DNA from: an uncultured Planctomyces sp.
GTDB taxonomy: Bacteria; Planctomycetota; Planctomycetia; Planctomycetales; Planctomycetaceae
Assembly: GCA_937904325.1 (NCBI GenBank)
Contig: CALGTK010000374.1
Coordinates: 56,548 to 120,547 of the forward strand
DNA length: 64,000 bases
Reading direction: 5' to 3'
The notes beneath the pieces are model-generated. The model searched no databases. It was not told where the DNA came from and saw only the letters and a program-made list of their open reading frames with translations. Both the position numbers and the translations under genes were made by a program. Positions 55,361-64,000 of this stretch are shown here, piece by piece; the first letter of the stretch is position 1; the number at the start of each line of letters is the position of its first letter.

Positions 55361-55819
55361 ACCAATCGATATTTTGATCGTCGACGACAGCGAGGACGGT
55401 GTCAGTATTAATGAAGGAAGCGTTCAGTGACTGTCCGATGCCTGATGTCGTCGGTGCGATCAAAGCCGGCGAGGATGCTCTTGATTTTCTTCGCTGCGAA
55501 GTTGATCTTGAAAGTTCGAAACGACCGGGGCTCGTCCTGATGGACGTCAACATGCCTGGGAAAAACGGGTTTGAAGTGCTGACGGAAATGCTTGTCGACC
55601 CGGTTACGTTTCCAACGTCCCCGTCGTCATGCTTACAACCAGCAAGCAGGAACCTGACATTCTTCGATCCTATAAAGGCGGTGCTTGCTCGTTCGTTGCG
55701 AAGCCGGTCAGCTTTGACAGGATGCAGTTGGTGCCAGGCAACTGGCTTTGTACTGGGCGACTGTGGCCGACAGTCTGCAGGGCGAAGACTCGGATGTCCT
55801 AATTGGCGTTGATTTAAGT
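55361..55819 (+). pseudogene. Decayed response-regulator receiver, copy 2
   Basis: A near-complete Rcp1-like receiver spread over four frame segments. IDILIVDDSEDG (to about 55397) is followed in the next frame by VLMKEAFSDCPMPDVVGAIKAGEDALDFLRCE and GLVLMDVNMPGKNGFEVL, with the phosphoryl Asp in LMDVN. From about 55618 the frame changes to PVVMLTTSKQEPDILRSYKGGACSFVAKPVSF, with Thr and Lys of the active site. From about 55736 it changes again to RQLALYWATVADSLQ. Three frameshifts in 460 bp make it a pseudogene unless the assembly is faulty. Confidence 0.8.
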
Positions 55820-56051
55820 CGAATTGGTCGTTGTTACATTAGATTTGTTTTTAGATCGGTCGATGCGACATGTGTCTCGACGCACTATTGACCGTGGTGT
55901 TTGTGGGGGGAGTCAAGACGTTCTCGCCACCGCTTTCGCTTGTCGAAACGCCCTTTTATCCGTCGGCTTTGTGGGCTGGCGTCCTGCTGGTTGTGAGCTG
56001 TTTCGGCGTGTGCCATACTCCGCCGCGTTAGCCATTCACCAGTCAGGGACG

Positions 56052-57296
56052 ATGTTCATGCAGCAGCAGAGTATCCACACGCATCAATTTGAGAACGGAT
56101 TGCTGCTGATTGTGGAAGAGATGCCGGGGCTTCAGTCGGCTGCATTTTCGTTTCTCGTTCCGGCAGGAAGCATTTACGACGGATTCGGAAAAAATGGTTC
56201 CGCGTCGATGCTTGCCGACTGGATTACTCGTGGTGCTGGTCCGCGCGACAGTCGGGAACTGACGGCTACGTTCGACAATCTTGGCATTGCGCATAGCGAA
56301 TCAGCGGGCTCGGAGAACATCACGTTCACAGCCGCCAGCGTCGCTGATCGAGTGACGGATGGACTGGAAATTTTCGCTGACGTGATCCTCCGACCGCACC
56401 TCGACGAGGGCCAGTTTGAACCTGTCAAGCTGGGGGCTGAGCAAAGCCTGATTGCGGCTGAAGACGACCCTCAACGCAAGGCAATGGTAGAGTTGCGAAA
56501 GCTAAGTTTTTCTTCGCCGTGGGGGCTGTCATCGGACGGTTCTCTGGATGACCTGCCGAACATTTCCTCCGATGACGTACGAGGGCATCATGAGCGGTGT
56601 TTTCGTCCGAACGGTGCGATTCTTGGAGTCGCCGGCAATGTTGATGCGAAGGTCGTGATTGAAGCTGTCGGTCAGCACTTTGGCGATTGGGAGCAGAAAG
56701 ACGGAGCGGCGGTTGAGCCAGGCGACTGCGGGCCGAAACGCACTTTTCTCGAACACGAATCAGCTCAAACGCACATCGGTATTTCGTACAACAGCGTGTC
56801 TTTCCCAGATCCAGATTACTACGCCGCGTGGGCGGCCGTCAGTGTTCTTAGTGGTGGTATGAGCGCTCGACTTTTCACTGAAGTCCGTGAAAAACGCGGC
56901 CTGTGCTATTCGGTCTACGCCAGTCAGGCGTCACTCAAGCACGAAGGTCGCGTTCTTTGCTATGCTGGTACGAGCAATGAACGTGCACAGGAAACTCTCG
57001 ACGTCACGCTTCAGGAATTGAAGCGGCTGGGCGACGGTATCGACGAAAGCGAGTTGCAACGTTGTAAGGCGAGAGCAAAAAGCTCGCTGGTTATGCAACA
57101 GGAGTCGAGTCGCGGCCGCGCTGGCTCGCTGGCTCGCAACTGGTTCTTTCTTGAGAAGACGCGAACTCTTGATGAAGTCCGGCAGAGGATCGACGCACTC
57201 ACAGTTGACTCGATTCTGGAATACGTCAACCGCCGTCCGGCTCAGGATTTCACCGTGCTGACAATCGGCCCGAAAGAATTGAAGGTTAACGACTGA
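56052..57296 (+). CDS. M16 peptidase-like subunit without the zinc site
   Basis: 414 residues from ATG 56052; a longer frame back to 55824 shows no family sequence. The fold is M16 (VEEMPGLQSAAFSFLVPAGSIYD), but the HxxEH site is missing: the equivalent segment reads GSASMLADWITRGAGPRDS. The C-terminal half keeps SGGMSARLFTEVREKRGLCYSVYA, with the Arg/Tyr pair that positions substrate in M16B heterodimers. With the next gene it should form a two-subunit protease in which this is the non-catalytic half. The gap is 76 bp. Confidence 0.9.
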   Translation: MFMQQQSIHTHQFENGLLLIVEEMPGLQSAAFSFLVPAGSIYDGFGKNGSASMLADWITRGAGPRDSRELTATFDNLGIAHSESAGSENITFTAASVADRVTDGLEIFADVILRPHLDEGQFEPVKLGAEQSLIAAEDDPQRKAMVELRKLSFSSPWGLSSDGSLDDLPNISSDDVRGHHERCFRPNGAILGVAGNVDAKVVIEAVGQHFGDWEQKDGAAVEPGDCGPKRTFLEHESAQTHIGISYNSVSFPDPDYYAAWAAVSVLSGGMSARLFTEVREKRGLCYSVYASQASLKHEGRVLCYAGTSNERAQETLDVTLQELKRLGDGIDESELQRCKARAKSSLVMQQESSRGRAGSLARNWFFLEKTRTLDEVRQRIDALTVDSILEYVNRRPAQDFTVLTIGPKELKVND

Positions 57297-57372
57297 CCTT
57301 TGTCTGTTCTGCACTAAGAAGTCGTAGATTCATCTCGCGAAAAACACATCACTCCCGAAGGCCCGAATCTTC

Positions 57373-58608
57373 ATGCAGTTTCATCAGCACACACTTGGCA
57401 ACGGGCTGAATATCGTCGCCGAAAGCAACCCGAGCGTTCACAGCGTCGCTCTCGGATTCTTTGTGCGAACCGGCGCGCGTGACGAATCTCCAGAACTAAA
57501 TGGCGTTAGCCATTTCCTGGAGCACATGGCATTCAAAGGGACGGAACAATTCAGCGCCGACGATGTAAACAGGATCTTTGACGAGGTCGGCGCTGAGTAC
57601 AACGCGTCGACCAGTGAGGAAGTGACGCTTTTTTATGGAGCGATTCTTCCCGAGTACCTGCCGCAAACGTTCGAGCTGCTTTCGAGCATCCTCTACCCGA
57701 CTTTACGGCAGGATGACTTTGACATTGAGAAGAAGGTTATCCTCGAAGAAATCAGCATGTACCAGGATCAGCCGATGCACGTCGCGTATGAGGCCGGCAT
57801 GTTGAAGCACTTCTCAGGACATCCACTCGGTACTTCGATACTCGGAACTCTCGACAGCGTTGGCGTTCTCTCCGCAGAGCAGATGCGACAGTACCACGAA
57901 GATCACTACCGAGCTGGCAATATCACGCTCGCGATCGCTGGTAACTTCGAATTCGATCAGATTGTCGACCTCGCGAAGCAACATTGTGATGACTGGCCGT
58001 CCGGCACGCTCGACCGTCCGATTCACGAAGCGAAGCCGCAGGGCGGAACTTCTATCGTCACGCAGGAGTCGCGGAATCAGCAGAACATCATCCAGATGAC
58101 TCCCGGCCCAGCCGCGCAGGATGAACTGCGATTTGCCGCGGAGATACTTTCTGTCATCGTCGGTGACGATGGGGGAAGCCGGATCTATTGGGAGCTTGTC
58201 GATCCGGGGCTGGTTGAATTCGCCGAGCTCGGCTTCTACGACTACGACGGCAGCGGTTCGTACATGACCTGGATGTCGTGTCAGCCGGAAACTACCGAAG
58301 TGAACCTCGCGAGAATTCAAAAGATCTACGCAAAGGTCAACAGAGACGGCGTGACCGAAGTTGAGCTTGAGCAGGCGAAGAACAAAGTCGCGTCCCGAGT
58401 GGTCCTTAGAAGTGAACGTCCGATGGGACGTTTGTCATCGCTCGGCAGCAACTGGGTTTATCGCAAAGAATACCAGTCCGTTGCCGACGATCTCACAATG
58501 CTGCGAGGGCTGACGCGTGACGACATCCGAAAGTGTCTCGATGCATACCCCCTTGGAGCATGCACAACCGTCGCCGTTGGGCCGCTGAAAGAGCTGCAGG
58601 TTAGTTAA
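57373..58608 (+). CDS. M16 zinc peptidase, catalytic subunit
   Basis: 411 residues with the inverted zinc motif HFLEH (His47, Glu50, His51) and the distal Glu in [11 protein letters not shown] near residue 127. [12 protein letters not shown] and [15 protein letters not shown] are standard M16B pieces. It lacks the late R-GL-Y substrate-binding pair, which the upstream partner has, so the two halves complement each other as in mitochondrial processing peptidase and related bacterial heterodimers. There is no signal peptide, so it is probably cytoplasmic. Confidence 0.93.
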   Translation: MQFHQHTLGNGLNIVAESNPSVHSVALGFFVRTGARDESPELNGVSHFLEHMAFKGTEQFSADDVNRIFDEVGAEYNASTSEEVTLFYGAILPEYLPQTFELLSSILYPTLRQDDFDIEKKVILEEISMYQDQPMHVAYEAGMLKHFSGHPLGTSILGTLDSVGVLSAEQMRQYHEDHYRAGNITLAIAGNFEFDQIVDLAKQHCDDWPSGTLDRPIHEAKPQGGTSIVTQESRNQQNIIQMTPGPAAQDELRFAAEILSVIVGDDGGSRIYWELVDPGLVEFAELGFYDYDGSGSYMTWMSCQPETTEVNLARIQKIYAKVNRDGVTEVELEQAKNKVASRVVLRSERPMGRLSSLGSNWVYRKEYQSVADDLTMLRGLTRDDIRKCLDAYPLGACTTVAVGPLKELQVS

Positions 58609-58725
58609 TTCATCTCAGTCGGCCAGGTCAATCTCCGCAAAGTACCGGCAGCGAAAATTTGTTGCATTGCCGGGACGTCGCGGAGCGGGTTCCTGCCTAC
58701 GTTTACCTCATTCGTCAATTGAGTC

Positions 58726-60153
58726 ATGTCCAAACAACCGAACATCATTTTTATTATCACCGACCAGCAGCGGTACGACACGATTGCCGAGCTTGGTTAT
58801 GACTACATGGACACTCCGAATCTTGATCGTTTGGTGAAGGAAGGTGTCCACTTTGAACAGTGCCATGTGACGGCAGCATCCTGTGCGCCAGCTCGAGCAA
58901 GTCTGTTTAAAGGCTATTACCCGCACACAACGGGCATTTTGAAAAATGCTGATTTGTGGCGGCGGTCGTGGATCGAGCTCCTGAACGACGCTGGCTACCA
59001 CTGCACTAACATCGGGAAGATGCACACCTGGCCGTTCAATTCGTCGGTCGGGTTTCACGAGCGGTATGTCGTTGAGAACAAAGACCGCTATCTGGAAGGT
59101 CGATACTACTTTGACGAGTGGGACAAGGCATTGCGATTTCGTGGTCTCGTCAAGCAGCAACGAGAACTTTACCGACAGCTTCCTGACTACAATGAATCGC
59201 TCGGTGCATTCGACTGGAAGCTTCCGGAAGACGCTCATCCGGATGTCTTTGTCGGGGACATGGCGACTCACTGGATCCGCAATTATCCAAAGTGCGAACC
59301 GCTATTCCTGCAGATTGGCTTTCCGGGGCCGCACCCGCCGTACGACCCGACGCCGGAATACGCCGCTCCGTACATGGAAAAAGAGCTTCCGATCAAAGAA
59401 GTGACTCAGGAAGAACTCGACAATCAGCCGCCGGCTTTAAAGGCGATGAGGATTCACAACGTCGAGGTCGATCATGACTCGGTCGTTCATCAACTCAATC
59501 CCACGGCCGAAGCACGGCATCGTCAGCGGGCTTACTATCTGGCGAACGTCACGATGATCGACAAGAAGGTTGGCGAGATCTGCGAGGCACTTGAAGGGCA
59601 AGGTTACCTTGACGATTCAGTGATTATTTTCACGTCCGACCACGGCGACTGCATGACCGATCACGGTCACAGCCAGAAATGGACGATGTACGACGACATT
59701 ACCCGAGTGCCGTTGATCGTCTGGTCGCCCGGTCGGTTTGATGCCGGCAAGATTGTCCCGTCACTCGTCCAGCAGATGGATCTTGGTCCGGCCATTCTGG
59801 AACTCGCAGGTTGCGAAGTTCCTGAGACACTGGAAGCTGAGTCATTGTTGCCCAGCCTGACGAATGCAGAATTTACCGGTCGCGACTACGTTTTCGCTGA
59901 GCAGGCTAAGGATAATATTCTCACCGATGCAGAATTCATGACGATGGTCCGGAACCACGACTGGAAACTCGTGCATTTTCTGGATGAGCCGCACGGTCAG
60001 TTGTTCGATCTGAAGAACGATCCGGCAGAAGTCAACAACCTTTGGAACGATACTGCGCACGATGCAAAAAAGCAGGAACTACTGGCCGTTCTTCGAGAGT
60101 GGCGGATTCGCAGTCAGTATGAAACGTCGTCGTGGTGTGCCGAGTGGAGGTAA
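58726..60153 (+). CDS. Sulfatase (formylglycine-dependent)
   Basis: 475 residues of the alkaline-phosphatase superfamily. NIIFIITDQQRYD supplies the first metal Asp residues, and CAPARASLF holds the sulfatase C-x-P-x-R motif at Cys53, which is oxidised to formylglycine in this family. IIFTSDHGDCMTDHG gives the second metal site. No signal peptide is visible, so it may be cytoplasmic or use another route. Substrate is unknown; planctomycetes use such enzymes on algal sulfated sugars. It is coupled to the next gene. Confidence 0.93.
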   Translation: MSKQPNIIFIITDQQRYDTIAELGYDYMDTPNLDRLVKEGVHFEQCHVTAASCAPARASLFKGYYPHTTGILKNADLWRRSWIELLNDAGYHCTNIGKMHTWPFNSSVGFHERYVVENKDRYLEGRYYFDEWDKALRFRGLVKQQRELYRQLPDYNESLGAFDWKLPEDAHPDVFVGDMATHWIRNYPKCEPLFLQIGFPGPHPPYDPTPEYAAPYMEKELPIKEVTQEELDNQPPALKAMRIHNVEVDHDSVVHQLNPTAEARHRQRAYYLANVTMIDKKVGEICEALEGQGYLDDSVIIFTSDHGDCMTDHGHSQKWTMYDDITRVPLIVWSPGRFDAGKIVPSLVQQMDLGPAILELAGCEVPETLEAESLLPSLTNAEFTGRDYVFAEQAKDNILTDAEFMTMVRNHDWKLVHFLDEPHGQLFDLKNDPAEVNNLWNDTAHDAKKQELLAVLREWRIRSQYETSSWCAEWR

Positions 60154-60158
60154 GCGAG

Positions 60159-60881
60159 ATGTCGATATCAGGAAGTGACCAGTTCTTCGTGCATAAGCAC
60201 ACGCGTAAAGAATTTCGCGAACGGATGCAGTCGGGCGAGTTGAAGGCCTGCATTATTCCAGTAGCGGCAACGGAGCAGCATCTCGAACATCTCGCGATGG
60301 AGCACGACTGGCGCAGCGTTAACCACGTTTCCAGGCTGGTCGCAGAGATGTTGTCGCCGCAGGTGATTATCGCTCAGTCGATGAATATAGGAATCAGCGA
60401 GCATCACATGCGGCACATTGGGACATTGTCCGCCTTACCAGGAAGTTGGCTGGGAGTTCTCTTCGACACTATCCGAAGTATGCACCACGCCGGATTTACG
60501 AACATTCTCGTGCTGAACGGCCATGGCGGAAACATCGCTCCGTGCGAAGGGAACTGGGGACAGTTCCAGCAGAGGCTGGAAGTCAATCTTCAATTCGAGA
60601 GCTACTGGTCGTTTCTACCTGACAGCGTAGCCGAAGCAAATCTGAAAACGAAACGCTGGCCCGGTCACGCGCAGGAATTCGAAACAGCCTTTGCGATGGC
60701 AGCGTTTCCTGAAAATGTTCGGCATGAGGCCATGAGTGAGCAGCCTGATCAGGAACCAATGGAAGCGACTGCCGAAGCGGGAGCGGCGATGATCGATGCC
60801 ATTGTTGACGGAGTGGCCGGCCACGTGCAGAAGATGATCGACGGCAATTCCGTTGCCGACATTCCACCTTTCCATGAGTAG
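60159..60881 (+). CDS. Creatininase-family amidohydrolase
   Basis: 240 residues from ATG 60159, 5 bp after the sulfatase stop, with GGAGG at 60146-60150 as ribosome-binding site. PVAATEQHLEHLAMEHD carries the metal-binding Glu and His, and NILVLNGHGGNIAP and PGHAQEFETAFAMA are family motifs. Members cleave cyclic amides or act in cofactor and riboflavin-type pathways. The sulfatase linkage suggests turnover of a modified sugar or peptide, but this is inference. Confidence 0.88.
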   Translation: MSISGSDQFFVHKHTRKEFRERMQSGELKACIIPVAATEQHLEHLAMEHDWRSVNHVSRLVAEMLSPQVIIAQSMNIGISEHHMRHIGTLSALPGSWLGVLFDTIRSMHHAGFTNILVLNGHGGNIAPCEGNWGQFQQRLEVNLQFESYWSFLPDSVAEANLKTKRWPGHAQEFETAFAMAAFPENVRHEAMSEQPDQEPMEATAEAGAAMIDAIVDGVAGHVQKMIDGNSVADIPPFHE

Positions 60882-61222
60882 GTGACTCGTCGCTAATTCA
60901 CAGTTCTGAATGTCACCAGTAAGGTTGTCAGCACCGAAAGTTGTTTCCCAGAAGTTTCTGGTAGTCTGTGTTGTGTTCCGGCAACGTCGAGTTGCATTCG
61001 CACAACCAGCATTCGTGCGCGGTATTTGCTCACTCTGTAGCGGATTCGCTTGAACGCTCAATTTCAAATCGACAGTGTCTCAGCGGATCAAACTCATTTT
61101 GATCTTTGAGTCAGTACGTCTGAAGCAGTTTCCTGCATTACACGCATGACGCCAGAGGCGACGCGGGTTAAAGTCGGCGCTTGTTTTGAGGGTCCTTTGG
61201 TTTGCATCGATGGAGTATCGTC
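60882..61222 (+). other. Gap before the MBL hydrolase, no gene seen
   Basis: This 341-bp region has only short frames with no recognisable protein or RNA. It presumably carries the promoter of the downstream gene. Confidence 0.4.
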
Positions 61223-62272
61223 ATGCGATTGTCTTTGTGCTTTGTTGCTGGTCTGGCAGTAGTTGCTGCCGCTTCTCTGTCCGCGATGGCCGGCCCGAAA
61301 GATGGTCGACTGGATGTCTACTTTATAGACGTTGAAGGCGGAGCTGCGACACTATTTGTAACGCCCGAAGGTGAATCACTGCTGATTGATTCCGGGTATC
61401 CCGGTTATGATTTTCGCGACCGTGACCGCATTGTCGATGTCGCGAAGAATCATGCGAAGATCAATCAGATTGATCATGCTTTGGTGTCGCACTGGCACCT
61501 TGATCACTACGGAAATCACGCGGCGCTGACCGAGAAGATCAAGATTGGGACGTTCTGGGATCGAGGGATTCCGGACTCGTTGCAGGAAGATGCAAAGTTC
61601 ATTGACCGAATTGTGGCTTACCGCGCCGCTTCTCAGAATCAGTCAAAAACAGTGAAGGCCGGCGACAGCCTTCCGATCAAGTCGGGAAACACGAAACTTT
61701 CGATGAAAGTTGTCACGGCCAGCCGTGAAGTAATTAAAAACACAGGCGAGGCAAATCCGTTTGCGACACTTCACGAAGCCATGCCGGTGGACAAGTCCGA
61801 CAACGCGGCCAGCGTCAGTCTGCTGACCAGTTTTGGCGGATTCCAATTTCTTTGCTGTGGCGACTTGACCTGGAACATCGAAGCGAAGCTCGTCACGCCG
61901 AACAATCCCCTCGGTAAGGTTGACGTTTTCATGGTGACGCACCACGGCTTGCCGACCAGCAACAATCCCGCACTTGTCATGGCGATTGATCCGGTCGTCG
62001 CCATTATGTGCAACGGCCCGACAAAGGGCGGGCATGAGAAGACTCAGCAAACACTGCGGAAGGTCGAGTCCCTGAAGCACCTATATCAGCTTCATCAGAA
62101 CGTCAAGCTCGCAGCTGATCGGCAGACTCCAGGAAAGTTTATCGCCAATGTCGGAAAACCAGGCGAGTGTGACGGTGTGTTTGTCAAGATGTCCGTCGAG
62201 TCTGACGGGACAAACTATACCGTGCAGATTGGCGAGGGTGGCCAAGCCCGCAGGTACAAGACGCGAAACTGA
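61223..62272 (+). CDS. Secreted metallo-beta-lactamase-fold hydrolase
   Basis: 349 residues from ATG 61223 (GGAG 8 bp upstream), which gives a clean signal peptide ending near AMAGPKDG. The MBL fold shows VYFIDVEGGAATLFVTPEG, LLIDSGYPG, the metal motif SHWHLDHYGNH (HxHxDH), FLCCGDLTWNIE and MVTHHGLPTSNNP. It is most like the ComEC-type MBL domain, but here as a stand-alone exported protein. Its substrate is unknown. It converges with the next gene across a 47-bp gap that has only a weak hairpin. Confidence 0.88.
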   Translation: MRLSLCFVAGLAVVAAASLSAMAGPKDGRLDVYFIDVEGGAATLFVTPEGESLLIDSGYPGYDFRDRDRIVDVAKNHAKINQIDHALVSHWHLDHYGNHAALTEKIKIGTFWDRGIPDSLQEDAKFIDRIVAYRAASQNQSKTVKAGDSLPIKSGNTKLSMKVVTASREVIKNTGEANPFATLHEAMPVDKSDNAASVSLLTSFGGFQFLCCGDLTWNIEAKLVTPNNPLGKVDVFMVTHHGLPTSNNPALVMAIDPVVAIMCNGPTKGGHEKTQQTLRKVESLKHLYQLHQNVKLAADRQTPGKFIANVGKPGECDGVFVKMSVESDGTNYTVQIGEGGQARRYKTRN

Positions 62273-62319
62273 GTGAAAGCGACGCGTCTCTCGTGTCGGG
62301 CCAGAGGTTCGTTCTGGAC

Positions 62320-63495
62320 TTACTTTTGCAGCGGTCCGGTATAGACGCATTCAAAGTCCCGGCCTTTGACACGCTTCAGCGTGGCGAGGTCGCTGTCTTT
62401 CCACCGAGGGTCCGGGGCTCCCGAGACGAACCAGTTGCTGCCGTTATCCGCGAGTAGCATCCCGTAGTTTTTCAGAGCTCTCAGCACGACCTGAGCGCTC
62501 GGCGGGAATTCTGCGATGTCATAGTCGGCACGAAGGCGGACTCGCAGGCCCATTGGCGGCAGTGTGGGATCCGTGTGTCGGCTGGCGAAGTGGCGGGCGG
62601 GATGGATGTACGCTCGCTGAGTTCGTTCGACGGTAAATCGAAGCGCGTGCCGAATCTCGCCTTCTGCAACTTCGTCGTATCGGACAAGACCGGGAAATAC
62701 CGGTAAGCCTGCTGCGTCAGACGATGTCCAGCCGTCCGGTCGTAACTTGTCGGAACTGAGATCGAAGATCGCGCCGGATCCAGCTCGCCATCCAAAAACC
62801 GGATCGGGGATCGCCTGAAAGATTTCGTACAGCAGCTTCTTTCTCGGATCGATCATGATGATGTGTCGATCGCTTTCGAATGGTGCGTCTGGGCCGCCTT
62901 CGATCGGGGCTCCTTTCGGAATCGGGTACGGTCCGGGATCGCTCTCGTCGTCGTATTCAAAGTTGACTCTGACTTTCGGCTGATCTGAATCCACCACGAC
63001 GAATGGGATACCGATGGGCGCGCCTCGCCAGACCGTTCCAAAGTCGGGATGCAGATGGTCAGAGTTCCCGATTGCCCGCAGCCAGGTGCTCGACATTCGG
63101 TGGACGGGGAGGTCAGAGATATTGCGATTCCAATCGTTATTGGCAGTAAAGATTTCGACGTTGCCCAGCCGAGTCTTTAAGACCGGTACAGTGGATGTGG
63201 GCTTCGACGATGCTGGTTTCTCGCTCGTGGGCGAATGGATCGAAACGTCATTCGATGGTGTATTGCGAAATGCCGGTTGATTGTTGTGAAATTCTCCCCG
63301 TTGCTGATCCGACTCTGATGAAGAATCGGAGGCAGGTTTGTCACGTAAATCTGTGATGGCTTGAATAGTTGGTGTGGCGGGCGTGTGCGTTGAGACCGAT
63401 GACGCCGAATCTCCAAACGAGTCAGTAAGTGTGCCCAGAAAGAACGAGGTCACCGCAACAAGCAGGTACAGGGGCGGATGGTTGGATGGTTTCAT
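62320..63495 (-). CDS. Secreted protein of unknown function
   Basis: 391 residues from ATG 63495, which opens a signal peptide (PPLYLLVAVTSFFLGTL). A Ser/Thr/Pro-rich low-complexity stretch runs to about residue 105. A conserved-looking domain follows: NDWNRNISDLPVH, GTVWRGAPIGIPFVVVD, DRHIIMIDPRKKLLYEI, AAGLPVFPGLVRYDEVAEGEIRHALRFTV and LLADNGSNWFVSGAPD. I recognise no enzyme family. The domain resembles uncharacterised exported proteins of acidobacteria and planctomycetes, from memory only. Confidence 0.75.
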   Translation of the reverse strand: MKPSNHPPLYLLVAVTSFFLGTLTDSFGDSASSVSTHTPATPTIQAITDLRDKPASDSSSESDQQRGEFHNNQPAFRNTPSNDVSIHSPTSEKPASSKPTSTVPVLKTRLGNVEIFTANNDWNRNISDLPVHRMSSTWLRAIGNSDHLHPDFGTVWRGAPIGIPFVVVDSDQPKVRVNFEYDDESDPGPYPIPKGAPIEGGPDAPFESDRHIIMIDPRKKLLYEIFQAIPDPVFGWRAGSGAIFDLSSDKLRPDGWTSSDAAGLPVFPGLVRYDEVAEGEIRHALRFTVERTQRAYIHPARHFASRHTDPTLPPMGLRVRLRADYDIAEFPPSAQVVLRALKNYGMLLADNGSNWFVSGAPDPRWKDSDLATLKRVKGRDFECVYTGPLQK

Positions 63496-63879
63496 GGCGG
63501 TTTCTTGTTTGACGGAATCGTTGCTGAGAGCTTCGTACACGTTTCGATTTGTCTCGGACCTGGTTCGTCTTCACTCCACGCTGCGTATTCCTGGAGTGTG
63601 GTTGGGCGGCTTTCACTCCGGTTTCGAGGCAGATACGCCTTAAAAGATAGCTTTTGAAGTCAGTGCGGCTGGAAGTTGACTCAGGAACATCTGCTTTCCT
63701 TGGGTGACTCTGTCGCGAGCGAGGGTTTGTCGCGTGAAAACGACGGTGAATCCCTGCTAAAGTAAGCTCTTCATTCCGGATCCGGTTGCCCGGATTCGTG
63801 GGTCGGATATTCTCAACTTTTTGCTGTTTGCCGGAGCGGTCTTTGCTTGCGGCAGTCATTGCGCCTCGGAGAGTTCTTC
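63496..63879 (+). other. Divergent gap, no gene seen
   Basis: This 384-bp region separates two divergent genes. I see no convincing gene or RNA in it; both promoters should lie here. Confidence 0.4.
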
Positions 63880-64000
63880 ATGCCAATCAAAGTTCGGTGC
63901 GAATGCGGAGCGGGGATTTCTGCTCCTGATGCAGCTCGCGGAAAAGTCATCAAGTGCCGGAAATGTGGTGAGCCTGTCCGAGTTCCCAAAGGCAAAGGGG
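63880..64000 (+). CDS. Zinc-ribbon protein, N-terminal part (cut by window end)
   Basis: An ATG at 63880 with GGAGAG just upstream opens a frame that runs off the window. The 40 visible residues hold two CxC/CxxC knuckles (RCECGAGISAPDAARGK and KCRKCGEPVRVP), the N-terminal zinc ribbon that often opens larger planctomycete proteins of unknown or signalling function. The rest of the gene is not seen, so the role is open. Confidence 0.7.
   Translation, partial: MPIKVRCECGAGISAPDAARGKVIKCRKCGEPVRVPKGKG

Overview
The window looks like a chromosomal segment from a planctomycete (phylum Planctomycetota, Planctomycetaceae-like). The taxon is inferred from gene content, not from a marker search. Pointers are the DUF1587/1592/1588/1585 c-type haem protein followed by a Tat-exported DUF1552 protein, a sulfatase, several Gfo/Idh/MocA oxidoreductases, a secreted DUF3179 protein and widely spaced genes in short operons. 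Base composition is even, and I see no insertion sequence, prophage, tRNA, rRNA or CRISPR array.

Layout. 1-2440: end of a ppx/gppA gene and ppk1 (polyphosphate). 2529-5764 (minus): sugar module with a Gfo/Idh/MocA dehydrogenase, a TIM-barrel isomerase and a ROK kinase. 6114-11968: asnB, a lipoprotein alpha/beta hydrolase and a phosphate-type porin. 11975-13516 (minus): zwf. 14085-17357: carB. 17499-18698 (minus): a second Gfo/Idh/MocA gene. 18953-29549 (plus): a long run of dnaX, ybaB, recR, rpoN, aroK, prepilin peptidase, DUF3179, DUF58, hydrolase and gph, closed by a 19-bp palindromic terminator. 29673-33751 (minus): thioredoxin lipoprotein and a zinc-ribbon/SPFH pair. 34226-34711: an orphan mraZ with its own promoter and two operator-like palindromes. 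35265-42330: tripartite RND efflux system. 42456-46368: DUF1592/DUF1552 pair. 46517-50147 (minus): dnaG-rpoD. 50869-54234: a short SecA-like ATPase and mnmE. 54413-58608: ridA, two decayed response regulators and an M16 protease pair. 58726-64000: sulfatase, creatininase-family amidohydrolase, MBL hydrolase, an unknown secreted protein and the start of a zinc-ribbon gene.

The main finding is at 26106-27137. A DUF3179 gene is interrupted by one in-frame TGA exactly where the first Cys of a CxxC-type motif would stand (W-[TGA]-H-L-C). The frame stays open for 227 codons afterwards. A 6-bp stem with a CGUGU apical loop lies 20 nt downstream, as expected of a bacterial SECIS. I read it as a candidate selenoprotein.

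Second, dnaX carries an A10 run just after the clamp-loader core. Both alternative reading frames stop at once after it (TGA directly, TAG two codons later). This predicts a short gamma product by slippage as well as full-length tau. Third, mraZ stands outside any division cluster and has two identical-architecture TGGG-N7-CCCA palindromes 41 bp apart at its promoter. Fourth, 55040-55819 holds two tandem Rcp1-like receiver genes broken by several frameshifts.
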